Positions 8,057-18,672 are shown, numbered from the stretch's first letter. The stretch: 64,000 nt of DNA from Lineus longissimus (GCF_910592395.1 NC_088316.1:11904001-11968000); one strand, 5' to 3'. Notes: generated from the sequence alone by a model not told the origin. Made by a program: numbers and translations.

Positions 8057-11000
8057 ATGGCGCTCGAAGCAGAATTTCGTTTAAAAAAATCATTCCGAGG
8101 CAATCTGGGAACGCAATGGGAACACACGAATATACACGTTGCAAATGATTTGTTGAAGTTTTTGCACAGGGAGGCAAACGGACTTATTCATAAACACATT
8201 TCTCAGAAATTTGATAGTCTAACTGACGCGAAGAACGCTCTTAAGTATCACTTTGAGGTTCAAGTTCTATTCAGCAAAGAAGTCGATGTCGTGGCAGATG
8301 ATGGATCCATTATCGAGGGACAATATGAGAAACGCACATCGGAACCCTGGATTTGCACCAATACAAAACAAGTTTTCTATAAGAGCCAATTAAAAGACTT
8401 GTTACAGACAGATTTTCAAGAAATCATTTCGAAATGCGAGTCCTATCTACACGAAGGTTCGGGCTGGGTTTTTGAACATGTGAACGCGTTGAGATTAACG
8501 GTGGCACAGTTTGAGCCCCTGAGGGGTGGCACTTCGCATCCACACCCTTTCTTACCCTCGGCGGTGAGAAATAAACGCGCTTGTATTCAGACGAACATTG
8601 ATTACGGAAATGACGATAAATGTTTTTTGTTCTGTATCGCGGCCCACTCAGAACGCCTGGCAGGAGGTCGCATCAGATCGGACAGGCAATTTGACATGAA
8701 TTCATGGGAAAGACGTACGAAGCTCGATTTGAGTAATATTTCCTATCCAACTAGCATTGGTCAGATTTCCACTTTCGAACGACGGAACAACCTCTCCATT
8801 AACGTTTTTCGTTGGCTTTCGAACGAGAGTCATGAAGTTGCTGGCACAGCAGGACGTCATGCTGTACCGTTGCAAGTACTGCATCTTTCAGCAAACAGGA
8901 GATCGATTCCGGAAGAGAAGCATATTGACTTGTTGTACTGGCAAGATCACTTTTTTCTGATCACAAATCTGAGTAGGTTAATCGCCAACGGGGCTAGTGG
9001 TCGCCACGGGAAAAAATTCGTTTGCAGATCGTGTTTGACCTGCTATTCCTCAAAGAGTAAAAAACGTGCTCATGAAAGATGTTGTCTAGATACGGGCCAA
9101 GTGTACACCTTTCCGAGGAAAGGCCAAATGAAATTCGACAATTTCAAAGCCATGTGCGCGAGACGGCACCTGATAATATATGATTTTGAAACTTGTCTTA
9201 TACGCCATGCGAATCAACTCTGAGTGATGGTTCAAGCCGCTATATGCCCATCGCGGTAGCGGGAAAACGTCTCTGCGTCAATCCCGATTGCAATTCTTCC
9301 CTCTTCACCTACGTGGGCTCCGATTGTGTAAAGAAATTTCTCGAATGGCTCAATGAACAGATCGAGGAAGCGCACATTATCGATTTACATTGTTCAAAAG
9401 ACAGTCTTGAACATATGTCTTCGCGTGATTGGAAGAAGTTTGTCTCGCAGCAGCATTGCGAGATGTGTGGCATTGAATTCACTATAGGCGTGAAAAAGTG
9501 CATCGACCATTGTCACTTGCAAGCGGATCGGATGCGATACGTGCTCTGTAATCGTTGCAACTTGACTTATGCTTCGGAAAGGGAATTACAGATCAGTTGT
9601 TTGGCGCATAATGCCACGAGATATGACAATCACCTTTTTGTAGAGGAATTGGCAAAACAAGATGGAGAATCGAATAAGTTTCGAATATTGCCTAAAAACT
9701 CAGAGCACTACTTGGCCATATATTGTCAAACGTTAGTCTTCCTGGATAGTTTTCAATTCTTGCCCTCGTCTTTAGCAAATCTAGTGGAATTGATGAAAAA
9801 CAAAACTAGCACTATTGTAGACCCGGAAAGTGGGATGAAGCAGAACCAGATCGCATTTCCTCTCCTCTCCGAATACGTGAAAGGATCGAGTGAAATGTAC
9901 GATCTTTTGTTGCGCAAGGGTGTCTTTTGCTACGAATATCTGGACAGACCATCAAAACTTCAAGAGAGGCAGTTTCCGCCGGTCGAGACATTTTTCAATT
10001 CGCTGAAAAAACAACCCATTTCATCGGAGGATTACGAGCATGCAACAAAGGTATGGCGAACAATGAACTGCAAGACCCTTGGTGATTATCTTGTAGTCTA
10101 TCTCCAAACAGACGTTTTACTACTAGCCGATTGTTTTGAGAAATTTCGTGCCATGTCCATGAAACATTTTCAATTAGATCCAGTAAAATATATATCGGCC
10201 CCTCACATGACATTCGATGCCATGCTCAAAATGACAAGAGTTCATATAGACTTGATAGAAGACCTGGAGCAATATCTGTTTGTCAAAAAAGGCATTCGTG
10301 GAGGTGTCGCTTCCATTTTCCAACGACGGGCCCACATATCTGTTGACGATGATGATGATGTTGAAGAGAAGGGGGTATTTTCAGGAGAAGCAGACAAGAA
10401 GAGTGGCGCGCAGATATTTGCCCTTGACGCGACGAATCTCTACGGCTACTCCCTCAGTCAAGATTTACCGCACGGAAACTATCGCTGGATCGAGGTTGAC
10501 GACCCGAACGAATTGAATGTTTTGTCTTTGTCAGACGATAGCACTACAGGATACATACTAGAGGTGGACCTCGAATATCCTACTTGTCTACACGATTCGC
10601 ACAATGACTTTCCTTTAGCGCCAGAGAAACTGTGCATATGCCCTTCGCAGTGGAGTCCGCTAATGCATGTTTTGGCGGGAAAACTAATGGATCCCTCACA
10701 AATACGAAGTGCCGCCACCGGAGAAAAACTGATTCCTCATCTTGGACCGAGAACAAATTACATTGTCTATCTGAAAAACCTGCTATATTATCTTCAGCTG
10801 GGCATGACGCTGAGCAAAGTGCATAGGATTCTGGCTTTCGATCAGTCGCCTTGGATGAAAGATTTCGTCAGCTTCTGCACGGAGCAGAGGAAGGCCGCGG
10901 CAAACAATCCCTTCGAATCTGACTTTTGGAAAAAAGCGATTAATTCTTGCTACGGGAAATTCCTCCAAGACAAAACAAAGCACATCAATATGAGTCTAGT

Positions 11001-11728
11001 GTCGGACAAGAGAAAATTCCTAACAAAAACGAGCAAACCGAATTTCAAGTCAGTTACCATTTACAATAGGAAACTGGTAGGCATACAAATGAAACCCCGC
11101 AGCATACTTCTGGATCGTCCCATCACAGCGGGAATGGTCTGTCTCGAAACAAGCAAAATGAAATTGTGCAAAATGCACTATGACTTCATTAAGCCATTGT
11201 ACGGGGACCGGTGCCACCTGTTGATGACGGACACGGATAGCCTGCTGTATTTCTTGGAAGAATATGAGGGGAACGTGGACGAGGACTTCTTCGCGAACCG
11301 ACGCTATTTCGATCTGTCTAATTATCCGAAAGACTCGCCCTACTTCTGCGAAACGAACAAAAAAGTTCGAGGTACTTTCAAGCGAGAGGATGCGTGCGAT
11401 CCCATTGTGGACTTTGTTGGTTTGCGTGCCAAAATGTACAGTACAAGACATCGGTCGGAGGCAGTCACCAGCAAGGCCAAGGGTTTGCCCAGATGCGTTA
11501 TGCAAAGCATTGGCTTTGAGCAGTACGAAGATGCGCTATACATGAACACATCTTCACAAGCGGCACCCAGTACGTGTAATTTTAAATCGATTAGGTCGAA
11601 AAAACTAAAGCTTTATACATTAACGCAAGAGAAAAAAAGCTTTGTCACCATTGGACACGAAACGCTGGCTGTGCAAAGATAACATTCACACATTCGCCTT
11701 TGGACACTACCGCATCAAAAACGAGTAA
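8057..11728 (+). pseudogene. Protein-primed family B DNA polymerase (Polinton pPolB), two frameshifts
   Basis: Replicates the linear element by protein priming. The first frame (8057-9223) covers the N-terminal domain and reaches Exo I DFETCL at about 9182. The frame then shifts near 9195-9215 and continues to 11682. The second frame holds an endonuclease VII/HNH-like zinc motif (CEMCG...DHCH...LCNRCN, about 9459-9570), Exo II HNATRYDNHLF, Exo III YLQTDVLLLAD, Pol A DATNLYGYSLS, Pol B KKAINSCYGK and Pol C LMTDTDSLLYF. The typical C-terminal HTFAFGHYRI motif lies in another frame, ending at 11726-11728, so a second one-base shift sits near 11650-11665. All catalytic motifs are preserved. Confidence 0.92.
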
Positions 11729-11797
11729 AGAAGTCAGGGAATCACATTGTGACAAGGACAAATATCCATAAGTGTATTAGACGCATCTTGCCGCAAC

Positions 11798-12262
11798 ATG
11801 AGTTCGACAAAGAATACTAGAAGTACAAAAAACATACGCTGCAACATAGCGGTCGGCAAACGGTGCAACGTTGATGTGACGAGATTTAAAGGTGACACCT
11901 GGTTTCACCTCTATTTGAAGAATAATCGTCAAAAGTGCATCAGTTTACTTGGGGAAGACATCGCAGATTTTTTGATGAACGTGGAGAAATTGAAGAAGGT
12001 CAGTTACAAGGTTTTCAAAGCAGAACAGCAAAACGGAGAAGGCGATGGAAGAGGAAAGGGGCAACAGCAGAGAGCAGAGCTTCGTTGTAGACAAAACGAA
12101 GAACAAAATGTTGAGGATGAGTTTTTTCAGGCCGGCGATGCTAAAAAGGCTCCCCAAACGAGAGGAAGAAAAAGAAAAATCGTGGAAAGCAGTGAAAGCG
12201 AACAGAGCGAAGAGCAGGAATCTCCCCATAGCGAGGGGACTCTCGTTTCGAGTTGGTACTAG
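11798..12262 (+). CDS. PC4/p15-like ssDNA-binding protein with charged tail
   Basis: Residues about 14-70 read NIAVGKRCNVDVTRFKG, then a strand pair, then KCISLLGEDIADFL. This follows the PC4/Sub1 pattern (short basic start, V-x-V-x-x-F-K-G, x-I-S-L, then a helix). PC4 domains bind single-stranded DNA and assist transcription or replication. The rest is low-complexity Glu/Gln/Lys/Arg with a likely nuclear localisation patch GRKRKI and a Ser/Glu-rich acidic end. It follows the polymerase by 70 bp. Assignment is by motif only. Confidence 0.5.
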   Translation: MSSTKNTRSTKNIRCNIAVGKRCNVDVTRFKGDTWFHLYLKNNRQKCISLLGEDIADFLMNVEKLKKVSYKVFKAEQQNGEGDGRGKGQQQRAELRCRQNEEQNVEDEFFQAGDAKKAPQTRGRKRKIVESSESEQSEEQESPHSEGTLVSSWY

Positions 12263-12308
12263 TCTGCGCGACACAACGCAAACGATTAGCCCGTCTGTGA
12301 AAAGTGAC

Positions 12309-12563
12309 ATGGAAGACGTTCACTGCACTCTTATTTGCTGCGCTCGTGTGGAAAGAAAACACGAGCAAGACTTTTTCGACGGGGAAGACAGTGTATCTAC
12401 GGAGCCATTGGATTTTGTAAAGGAGTTTGAAGCTACACCATCCCCTTGTGAGCCTATTGAAGATTGTGATAAGTATCATGTGACAAGAGAATTTACTAGA
12501 AAAACTTTACATTGTACAGCAAAGACTGTCTCTATAGTCCAGCACACGCATTGTAACATATAG
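12309..12563 (+). CDS. Unknown small acidic ORF, 84 residues
   Basis: Begins at an ATG at 12309 and has no recognisable domain. Cys residues are scattered and an acidic middle (EDSVSTEPLDFVKEFEATPSP) is followed by a Thr/His-rich end. The frame stays open upstream to 12045, overlapping the PC4-like gene, so it could instead be that gene's displaced C-terminus after a frameshift. Confidence 0.3.
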   Translation: MEDVHCTLICCARVERKHEQDFFDGEDSVSTEPLDFVKEFEATPSPCEPIEDCDKYHVTREFTRKTLHCTAKTVSIVQHTHCNI

Positions 12564-12602
12564 TTCATAAAAACATATATTAAGCATATTATTCATATAA
12601 GG

Positions 12603-13103
12603 ATGAGTCGTCCTGCCGAAAATGTCTTTATGTTCGCGGTCGAAGGTATAATCGCAGCCGGCAAAACAACCATCATAGATCAAATACAAGAAATGGCTAC
12701 CTTCCACGGCGACGATCTACCCTTCAGTATTGTTAGCATAAGGGAATGCCTGGACGAGTTCACCTCGTTTCAGGGACACAACCCGCTCAAAATGTGTTAC
12801 GAGAATCCCTTGATGGAGGCTCCCCTAGCCCACATCCATTTTGTACAGTCGCTCAACAGAGTCGTCCGAGAGACAGTTCCTCAGCTTTTGAACAAGTTAG
12901 CGATGGAGAAGAGGGAAAAGAACACTACAATAATCGTAACGGATCGAAGCCTTTTTTCGTCCCTCCACTTCGTCGAAACCTTATTCGAGCTTGGGAGAAT
13001 AAGCTGTTTCTCAAGAGATTTCCTCATCGACTTTTCGAAAAAAGAAATCATGTTAAAGATTGGTCGAGGGGACAAGACACTTATACCTTACATCGAAAGG
13101 TGA
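12603..13103 (+). CDS. Deoxynucleoside kinase-like protein (C-terminally truncated)
   Basis: A 166-residue ORF with the nucleoside kinase P-loop VEGIIAAGKTT (residues 13-23), the acidic RECLDEF segment after the second strand, and TDRSLFSSLHFVETLFELG (113-131). The last matches the conserved (E/D)RS and following helix of dCK/dGK/dNK-type enzymes. These phosphorylate deoxynucleosides and would supply dNTPs for element replication. Family members usually exceed 200 residues. The LID region and C-terminal helices are missing, because from about 13055 the DNA continues as integrase in another frame. It is an unusual cargo for a Polinton. Confidence 0.7.
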   Translation: MSRPAENVFMFAVEGIIAAGKTTIIDQIQEMATFHGDDLPFSIVSIRECLDEFTSFQGHNPLKMCYENPLMEAPLAHIHFVQSLNRVVRETVPQLLNKLAMEKREKNTTIIVTDRSLFSSLHFVETLFELGRISCFSRDFLIDFSKKEIMLKIGRGDKTLIPYIER

Positions 13104-13999
13104 GATGGCGTTTCCCGCATAGGGGAATCGATGATCAGTGGCAATTAGACTTAGTTTCGCTCGATAAAATAGCCGCTCGCAATTCGAATTATAAATATCT
13201 CTTGACCGGAATCGATGTATTTTCACGGTTTGCTTTTGCGGCACCCTTGAAAACAAAAACTGGCCGCGAGGTAGCTTCGACCCTGGAGGATATTTTCAGA
13301 AGACTAAAACGCCAACCGCGACTTATTCAAGTGGATCAAGGCGGTGAGTTTTACAATGGTGTTGTACAAAGCCTTTTAAAAAAGCGTGGGATTAAACTAT
13401 TTTCGGTCTACAGTCATCCCAAAGCGGCCCTAGTGGAGAGATTCAATCGAACGTTGAAAGACAGAATGTTTCGTTTGTTCACGCAACGCAATACATACCG
13501 ATGGTTGGAGGCACTGCCCGATTTGCTGGCTGCTTACAATGCAAGCGTTCACAGAGTAATCGGTATGAAACCCAAGGATGTGAAGATTGAACACGAATAG
13601 TATTTATGGGACAAACTGTACGGAAAGGAATTTCCGAAAAAAGCCATTTTTTGTTTCCAAATCGGGGACGTAGTTCGTATCGTTCGAATTCCCACCAGCC
13701 TGTTTGAGAAAGGATCGACTGCCAAATGGACAGAAGAGAATTTTGTAGTCGCACATCGCAGAGCGACAGAGCCACCCACCTATAAGCTGCATGACTTACA
13801 GCAAGAACTGATCAAAGGCTCGTTTTATGAACATCAGATGCAGAAAATTGAGATGCCAACGGATGAGCAAACCTATCACGTCGATATTTTAAAACGCCGG
13901 AAACGCAAGGGAAAGCTCCAATTCTTCGTACACTACAGAGGCTGGCCGTCGAGTTTTGACGAATGGGTGGACAAAGGACAAGTGACTTCCCTTACATAA
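13055..13999 (+). pseudogene. Polinton integrase with C-terminal chromodomain, one nonsense codon
   Basis: The rve integrase core begins around GQDTYTLH and DDQWQLDLVSL, with the first catalytic Asp. It continues through LIQVDQGGEFYNG and ends the triad at ALVERFNRTLKDR, with 33 residues between the last two acids by my count. A TAG at 13598-13600 interrupts the frame. The same frame then stays open for 132 codons to TAA 13997-13999. That part contains an SH3-like stretch (FQIGDVVRIVRIP) and a chromodomain-like end (YHVDILKRRKRKGKLQFFVHYRGW, then FDEWV). The zinc-binding N-terminus expected upstream is absent and replaced by the kinase-like ORF. Confidence 0.88.
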
Positions 14000-14135
14000 C
14001 AGAGGAGGGGTCACTCATCGACACGAAGGAAGGAGGCCTGAAGGCGGTGAGAGATTGCCAAGCCATCTTCGATCATCATCAGAGCTTGCTCGCGTTTCAT
14101 ATTAATTTGACTGTGAAAGAAACTTATTGAGACGG

Positions 14136-14921
14136 ATGTCCACATCATCTCATCGTATACTGTTAAAAAAACCAGTTACACGAGATGCCCTCTTTATCAT
14201 GATGGAAGAAAGGCTAAGTTTCGACGGCAGAATTGCTTTGCCCTTTGGGGCCATAATTCAAGGGGCGCCCTTGAGCGGGAAAACAGAATTTACTATGCGC
14301 TTGATCGAAAATGCCAGTCGTATCTTCGATAGACCATTCGGCTTCATATATCTCTTCTATGGGAAGCGAAGTAAAACCGTGGCTGAAATTGAAAGTGACA
14401 CGACGAGAAAGCGAATAATGCTAGTTCAAGGACTACCCGAAAATATGGACGATTACATTCACCCGCAACAGCACAACGGAGAGCAGAAGTTCGGATTGCA
14501 TATCTACGACGATTTAATGGAGGATGTCTCGAAGAGCAAAGCTATTTCCGATATGGCGACAAGAAAATGTCATCATAATTCACTTTCCTGGATAATTCTG
14601 ATGCAAAATATGTTCTACCAAGGCTCGGAACGCATTACTCTACAACGCTGCGCCCATATTTACGTGCTATTCCATAGTCCATTAGATAAATCTACAGCCC
14701 GTCATCTCGGCTCCAGGATTATGCCGGCCAACCAACGGCTTTTCATGGAAATCTATGAAAAGGCAACTTCAAAACCGAACGGATATCTTTTCGTCGACGG
14801 CACTCAAAATAGTCCGGAGGAGATTCGCTTCAGGACAGACCTTTTCGGAGACTATCAAAGAATATTTGTACCACGAAAATTGTACAACAATAGTAAGCGA
14901 ATTTGGCAAAAAAACCGCTAA
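14136..14921 (+). CDS. FtsK/HerA-type DNA packaging ATPase (Polinton B)
   Basis: A 261-residue ATPase from the ATG at 14136 with Walker A GAPLSGKT (residues 43-50) and Walker B LHIYDD (121-126). These are followed by the MATRKCHHNSLSWIILMQN segment typical of viral packaging ATPases. It translocates the genome into capsids. The frame is also open to a TTG at 14127, but the ATG is preferred. It is intact and clearly divergent from the Polinton A ATPase. Confidence 0.9.
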   Translation: MSTSSHRILLKKPVTRDALFIMMEERLSFDGRIALPFGAIIQGAPLSGKTEFTMRLIENASRIFDRPFGFIYLFYGKRSKTVAEIESDTTRKRIMLVQGLPENMDDYIHPQQHNGEQKFGLHIYDDLMEDVSKSKAISDMATRKCHHNSLSWIILMQNMFYQGSERITLQRCAHIYVLFHSPLDKSTARHLGSRIMPANQRLFMEIYEKATSKPNGYLFVDGTQNSPEEIRFRTDLFGDYQRIFVPRKLYNNSKRIWQKNR

Positions 14922-15035
14922 GAACAATGTGATAGGCTTCGTTTGGATGCGGTGTGTGAGAAGACAACAATAAACATTGAGTCAAAAGAGATCGTTTCGT
15001 GCAATTATATATTACCAGTGCCAGTATAGTTTAAG

Positions 15036-15494
15036 ATGCTACCAAATAATAGACACCTCATGGAGCAATTAATTCGGAGTAAACAGAAGGGGAGACGCAA
15101 AGGAACGGGGAGGAGACAGTCTTATAATAGGCAGAGGAATCTCCCTCGCGATTTCACTGCCGCCGATCATATCGATTTTTTATCGCTCTTGAGCAAAACT
15201 AGCAAAAAGAATCAAGCAAAACTCTTGGAAATCGCCAACGCGGGGCAAATGGACGCTTTGCTCGAATGCATCCACAACGTGGGTAATAGAAATGTGAGCG
15301 GCATTTCAGCGGATAAGATCAGGAAATTGCAGAAACACAGCTCTATGGTACAGAAGCTCTTTCGCCCACGAACAAGCCTGCAGCGACGCAAAGACATACT
15401 GGCGACCGAAGGCATCAAAGGAGGATTCTTGAGCGCCTTGATTCCACTGGCCGTTTCGGCGATTGGCAGTTTGATCGGTGGAATCGGCAAATAA
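15036..15494 (+). CDS. Basic virion/core-type protein with hydrophobic C-terminus
   Basis: A 152-residue protein. A very basic N-terminus (RSKQKGRRKGTGRRQSYNRQR) and a helical middle are followed by GIKGGFLSALIPLAVSAIGSLIGGIGK. The KGGFL-plus-hydrophobic-tail arrangement is recurrent in Polintons next to the ATPase. A DNA-condensing or membrane-active virion protein is a reasonable inference; there is no enzymatic motif. Confidence 0.6.
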   Translation: MLPNNRHLMEQLIRSKQKGRRKGTGRRQSYNRQRNLPRDFTAADHIDFLSLLSKTSKKNQAKLLEIANAGQMDALLECIHNVGNRNVSGISADKIRKLQKHSSMVQKLFRPRTSLQRRKDILATEGIKGGFLSALIPLAVSAIGSLIGGIGK

Positions 15495-15533
15495 GTCTTT
15501 CCTCCGTTTTCGAAGTAGAACTTTAGCCAGCAA

Positions 15534-15980
15534 AATGGCCAGATATTCAGGACAACAGGACAAAGGGGGATTCGAGGAATGTATCTTAATTCCGTGGAAG
15601 TCTACAAGCGTCGTTGTGCGATGGTCGGTGCAGACATACCGACTAACAGTTACGATTCATCAACGACGAAAGCCTTTAACTCTATCAGCAACGAGGCAGC
15701 ATATGACAAGGAGCAGGAGGAGGAGGAGCCTTCATCGGATCGACTGTTAGTGGCGAAAAAATATGCCAATCTACCGGTCGATTTAAAAATGAAACTTTTC
15801 AGTCAGGCTCGAAGAAGAGAGACAAAAGCTTTATTCGATCGCGTAGCGGATTACGGGGAAAAGAATGTACTCGATCTGATCGCGCCCACTTTGAAATTAC
15901 ACCACCCCTTTATTAAGGACATTATGAAAAATTACGTAAGACGTCACCGTTCAACGATAGACTGGGATCCGTTCAGCTAA
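15534..15980 (+). pseudogene. Conserved small Polinton protein, frameshifted near N-terminus
   Basis: An ATG at 15534 opens a short frame reading GGFEECILIP, then the frame changes around 15585-15600. The continuation SVEVYKRRCAMVGADIP and the helical FSQARRRETKALFDRVADYGEKNVL segment lie in the frame that ends at 15980. The EECILIP...YKR pattern is typical of a recurrent Polinton protein of unknown function. A translation from 15579 alone (133 residues) is possible. Confidence 0.5.
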
Positions 15981-16043
15981 AAATTAATAATCGAGGGAAC
16001 AAAGTTACCCAATACAAATATCGTACGAAACATTGAATTCCTA

Positions 16044-16691
16044 ATGAAGCCGGAGAGCATGAACTACGTTGTCCCGCCGGGGGCCACCGAATTGAGAGAT
16101 GCCTTCTTGAAGATCGGAGTGCCGCCGGGATGGATAGCCTATACACCGGAAATGAAGAGACCGTCTACCAACACACCCCCACTACTATCAGAGAGAAAAA
16201 AACCGAAACTTGTCGCTGATGAGGACGGTTCCAAATTGACAACAATTCAGAGCGCTATTAGGAAGTCAAAATTGTTATCTCCACTCGCGGGGCGCACCTT
16301 GGAGGAGAGCATCAGCACAGAAGAGGGTGTCTTTTCGCCGTTGATGAAGGCGAAAAAAGCAGCCAAAAGGAAGGAAACATCGGTTATGGGCTTGCCAATA
16401 CCTCTATCTTTTGCCATGAGTCCACAAGAAAAAGCTACAAGTGCACCAAAATTGTTTAAGGATTCAGAAATACCGAAGCAACGACGCTCGTCACGTCTGA
16501 GTAAAACCAGGGAAAAAGCACTTATACTCGGGAGTAAAAAAACAACGCCTGTACAAACTGTGCCCAATTGGTCCCAAAACAAATCATGGAGTCCTCTATT
16601 GGAATCAACAGCTAGTCCGGACAAAAGTCATAAAGAAAACGAAGAAGAAGAACAATCGGACCGCATAACCAAGTGGGAAAAACGCACCTAG
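16044..16691 (+). CDS. Unknown disordered basic protein (Polinton B)
   Basis: 215 residues, rich in Ser, Lys, Pro and Glu. Two patches look like nuclear localisation signals (SERKKPKL, MKAKKAAKRK). The only ordered-looking part is the N-terminal VPPGATELRDAFLKIGVPPGW. Its place between small virion-type genes suggests an accessory virion or scaffold protein. Not recognised. Confidence 0.45.
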   Translation: MKPESMNYVVPPGATELRDAFLKIGVPPGWIAYTPEMKRPSTNTPPLLSERKKPKLVADEDGSKLTTIQSAIRKSKLLSPLAGRTLEESISTEEGVFSPLMKAKKAAKRKETSVMGLPIPLSFAMSPQEKATSAPKLFKDSEIPKQRRSSRLSKTREKALILGSKKTTPVQTVPNWSQNKSWSPLLESTASPDKSHKENEEEEQSDRITKWEKRT

Positions 16692-16782
16692 CTCTTAAAG
16701 GGTTTGTGAGGGGAAAATATCGTGTTTTTAAAAACAAGAAACAAACATTCACCCTGTAAAATCGTTCGAGGACAAATTCATC

Positions 16783-17316
16783 ATGGTGCTGGTTCCTTAC
16801 CGTCCGGACTTAAACGCATATCGAAGACACTATCAGACGGGTTCTGGGCTTCCCGTTTTTCGAGGAGATAGCTTATACCAGCATGGGCATGGACTCGGAG
16901 GCATATTCAGCTCAATATTCAAAACAGTGGTTCCGATGCTGAAAAAGGTCGAGGTTCCTTCCATAAAAAAGGTAGCCGTAAGCGCTGGAAAGAGCCTCTT
17001 AAAATCGGGCGCTCAAGCGCTTTCGGACGTGGTGTCCGGTGAAAAAGATATTAAAACCGCCCTGAAGGAAAGGGGAAAAGAAAGCTTACACGAAATCGGA
17101 CATAACATTAAAAAACAAGTTGTTGGCGGGATCAAGCGTCATATCTTAGCGCCGGATAATACAGATGAAGAAATTGGGCAGAGTTTAACGGCCAAAAGAC
17201 ACAAAAAACAAGGAAAAGCCCATGTGGGGGCCCAGGAGTCCCAAGGAGGAAAAAGGAAGAGAAAATCGCGTAAAAACCGACGACAACAACAGGGAGGCAA
17301 CATTTTCTTCAGCTAA
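16783..17316 (+). CDS. pVI/core-like protein preceding the capsid gene
   Basis: 177 residues. A Gly/His-rich start (GHGLGGIFSSIFKTVVPMLKK) with an amphipathic helix is followed by AGKSLLKSGAQALSDVVSGEKDIKTALKERGKES and a very basic C-terminal tail (GGKRKRKSRKNRRQ). This layout recurs immediately upstream of the major capsid gene in Polintons and resembles adenovirus pVI-type membrane-active cement proteins. The resemblance is by pattern only. Intact; 15 bp before the capsid start. Confidence 0.65.
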   Translation: MVLVPYRPDLNAYRRHYQTGSGLPVFRGDSLYQHGHGLGGIFSSIFKTVVPMLKKVEVPSIKKVAVSAGKSLLKSGAQALSDVVSGEKDIKTALKERGKESLHEIGHNIKKQVVGGIKRHILAPDNTDEEIGQSLTAKRHKKQGKAHVGAQESQGGKRKRKSRKNRRQQQGGNIFFS

Positions 17317-17331
17317 AATATAAGAGCTATC

Positions 17332-18672
17332 ATGTCGCTATTGGATACGGACTCTTGCGATTGCGGACGTAGCGAATTGGAACTCTTTGAAGTTAAGCCC
17401 ACACAGACGAGTATAGAGGACAGTTCATTCAAAGAGTTCCATCCTATCACTTCCCTGGACAAGGGTGGTCCAATTGAATTTAGGGTCAACGCCGCCGAAG
17501 ACGAATATTTGAATTTGGGAGACAGCTTTTTGTATCTGAAATTCAGGATACTGGACAAAGATGGTGCAGTACTCACGACAGCGGACCCATTTCCCGATAA
17601 ATCGCTGGTGTTTCCCATCAATTATTTTATCGGAAGCTATTTCAAACAAGTTGAGGTTTATGCCAATGGAAGACAGGTAGGGGGGCACGATCAGATGTAC
17701 GGCTATCGATCGTATCTCGAGTCCACCCTCTCGTTCTCGAAGGCAGCAAAAAGTGACCAGCTCCAAATTGGTGGATATTACAAGGACACAGCGAACCCCG
17801 ATCTACAGGGTAATACCGTGAAAACAGGAACAAGTGCAAACAAAGGCGCCAATGCTCGCTTTAAGTGGACAAAAGGCAGTAAAACGGTAGAGTGCCTGGG
17901 GCAGATTCACAACGAACTCTTTGCGCAGAAAAAATTAATTCTGATTCAAGTAAAACTGACGGTAAGATTGGTGAGACAAGACCCCAGTTTTGTCTTAATG
18001 GCCAAGGATAACAACCAGGAGTACACGATTAGTTTGGAGGAAGCGATTTTGAAAATCAATATCAAAACTATTGCCGAACATGTTCGCCTTAGCCATGAGG
18101 AACGTCTTTTGCAAGGACCCGCCAAATATCCCGTAACATCGATTCAAATGAAGTTTTATACACGTGGCGCCAACCGTTCGGATTTGTCAGAAAATAACTT
18201 GTTACAGGGTCGTTTACCGGGAAGAATCGTCGTAGGATTGGTGGAGTCCGACGCTTTCAACGGAACGCTGGACAAGAACCCGTTCAACTTTCAGCACTTC
18301 AATGTGTCGAGTATTACGTTGCGACAAAACCGAACGCCAGTACCGTTTGAAACGATCAAACTCGATTACGGCAACGATCAGTTCCTACCCGGTTACTTCA
18401 CGGTATTACACGGAACTAACGTTTGGGGAACTGACCAGGGAATAGGTATAAACACGAACGAGGATTATCCGAAAGGATACGCTCTCTACGTCTTCAACCT
18501 GTTAGCAGATGATTCCAACGGTTCCAATTTCAACTTGGTACGTGAAGGAAACATAAGTCTTGACATTCGTTTGAAAGAACCAGCCGATAAGAGTATAACT
18601 ATTGTAGTTTATATGGAATTCGACGCTATTGTGGAAATTGACAACAATCGCACAGCCACCTTCAATGAATAA
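17332..18672 (+). CDS. Major capsid protein, double jelly-roll (Polinton B)
   Basis: 446 residues with the typical Polinton capsid features: an N-terminal acidic/Cys leader, PIEFRVNAAEDEYLNLG, FFKQVEVY-type strand (here YFKQVEVYANGRQVGG), the YGYRSYLESTLSFSKAAK helix-loop and the C-terminal GNISLDIRLKEP strand. It forms the capsid shell. The ORF is intact, in contrast with Polinton A's capsid gene, to which it shows little direct similarity. Its stop overlaps the protease start. Confidence 0.9.
   Translation: MSLLDTDSCDCGRSELELFEVKPTQTSIEDSSFKEFHPITSLDKGGPIEFRVNAAEDEYLNLGDSFLYLKFRILDKDGAVLTTADPFPDKSLVFPINYFIGSYFKQVEVYANGRQVGGHDQMYGYRSYLESTLSFSKAAKSDQLQIGGYYKDTANPDLQGNTVKTGTSANKGANARFKWTKGSKTVECLGQIHNELFAQKKLILIQVKLTVRLVRQDPSFVLMAKDNNQEYTISLEEAILKINIKTIAEHVRLSHEERLLQGPAKYPVTSIQMKFYTRGANRSDLSENNLLQGRLPGRIVVGLVESDAFNGTLDKNPFNFQHFNVSSITLRQNRTPVPFETIKLDYGNDQFLPGYFTVLHGTNVWGTDQGIGINTNEDYPKGYALYVFNLLADDSNGSNFNLVREGNISLDIRLKEPADKSITIVVYMEFDAIVEIDNNRTATFNE

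Noticed and set aside
12746-13055. N-terminal ~100 codons of the long integrase frame as part of the integrase
   Set aside because: This stretch is the antisense-free shadow of the kinase-like ORF in another frame. Integrase similarity begins only near 13055.
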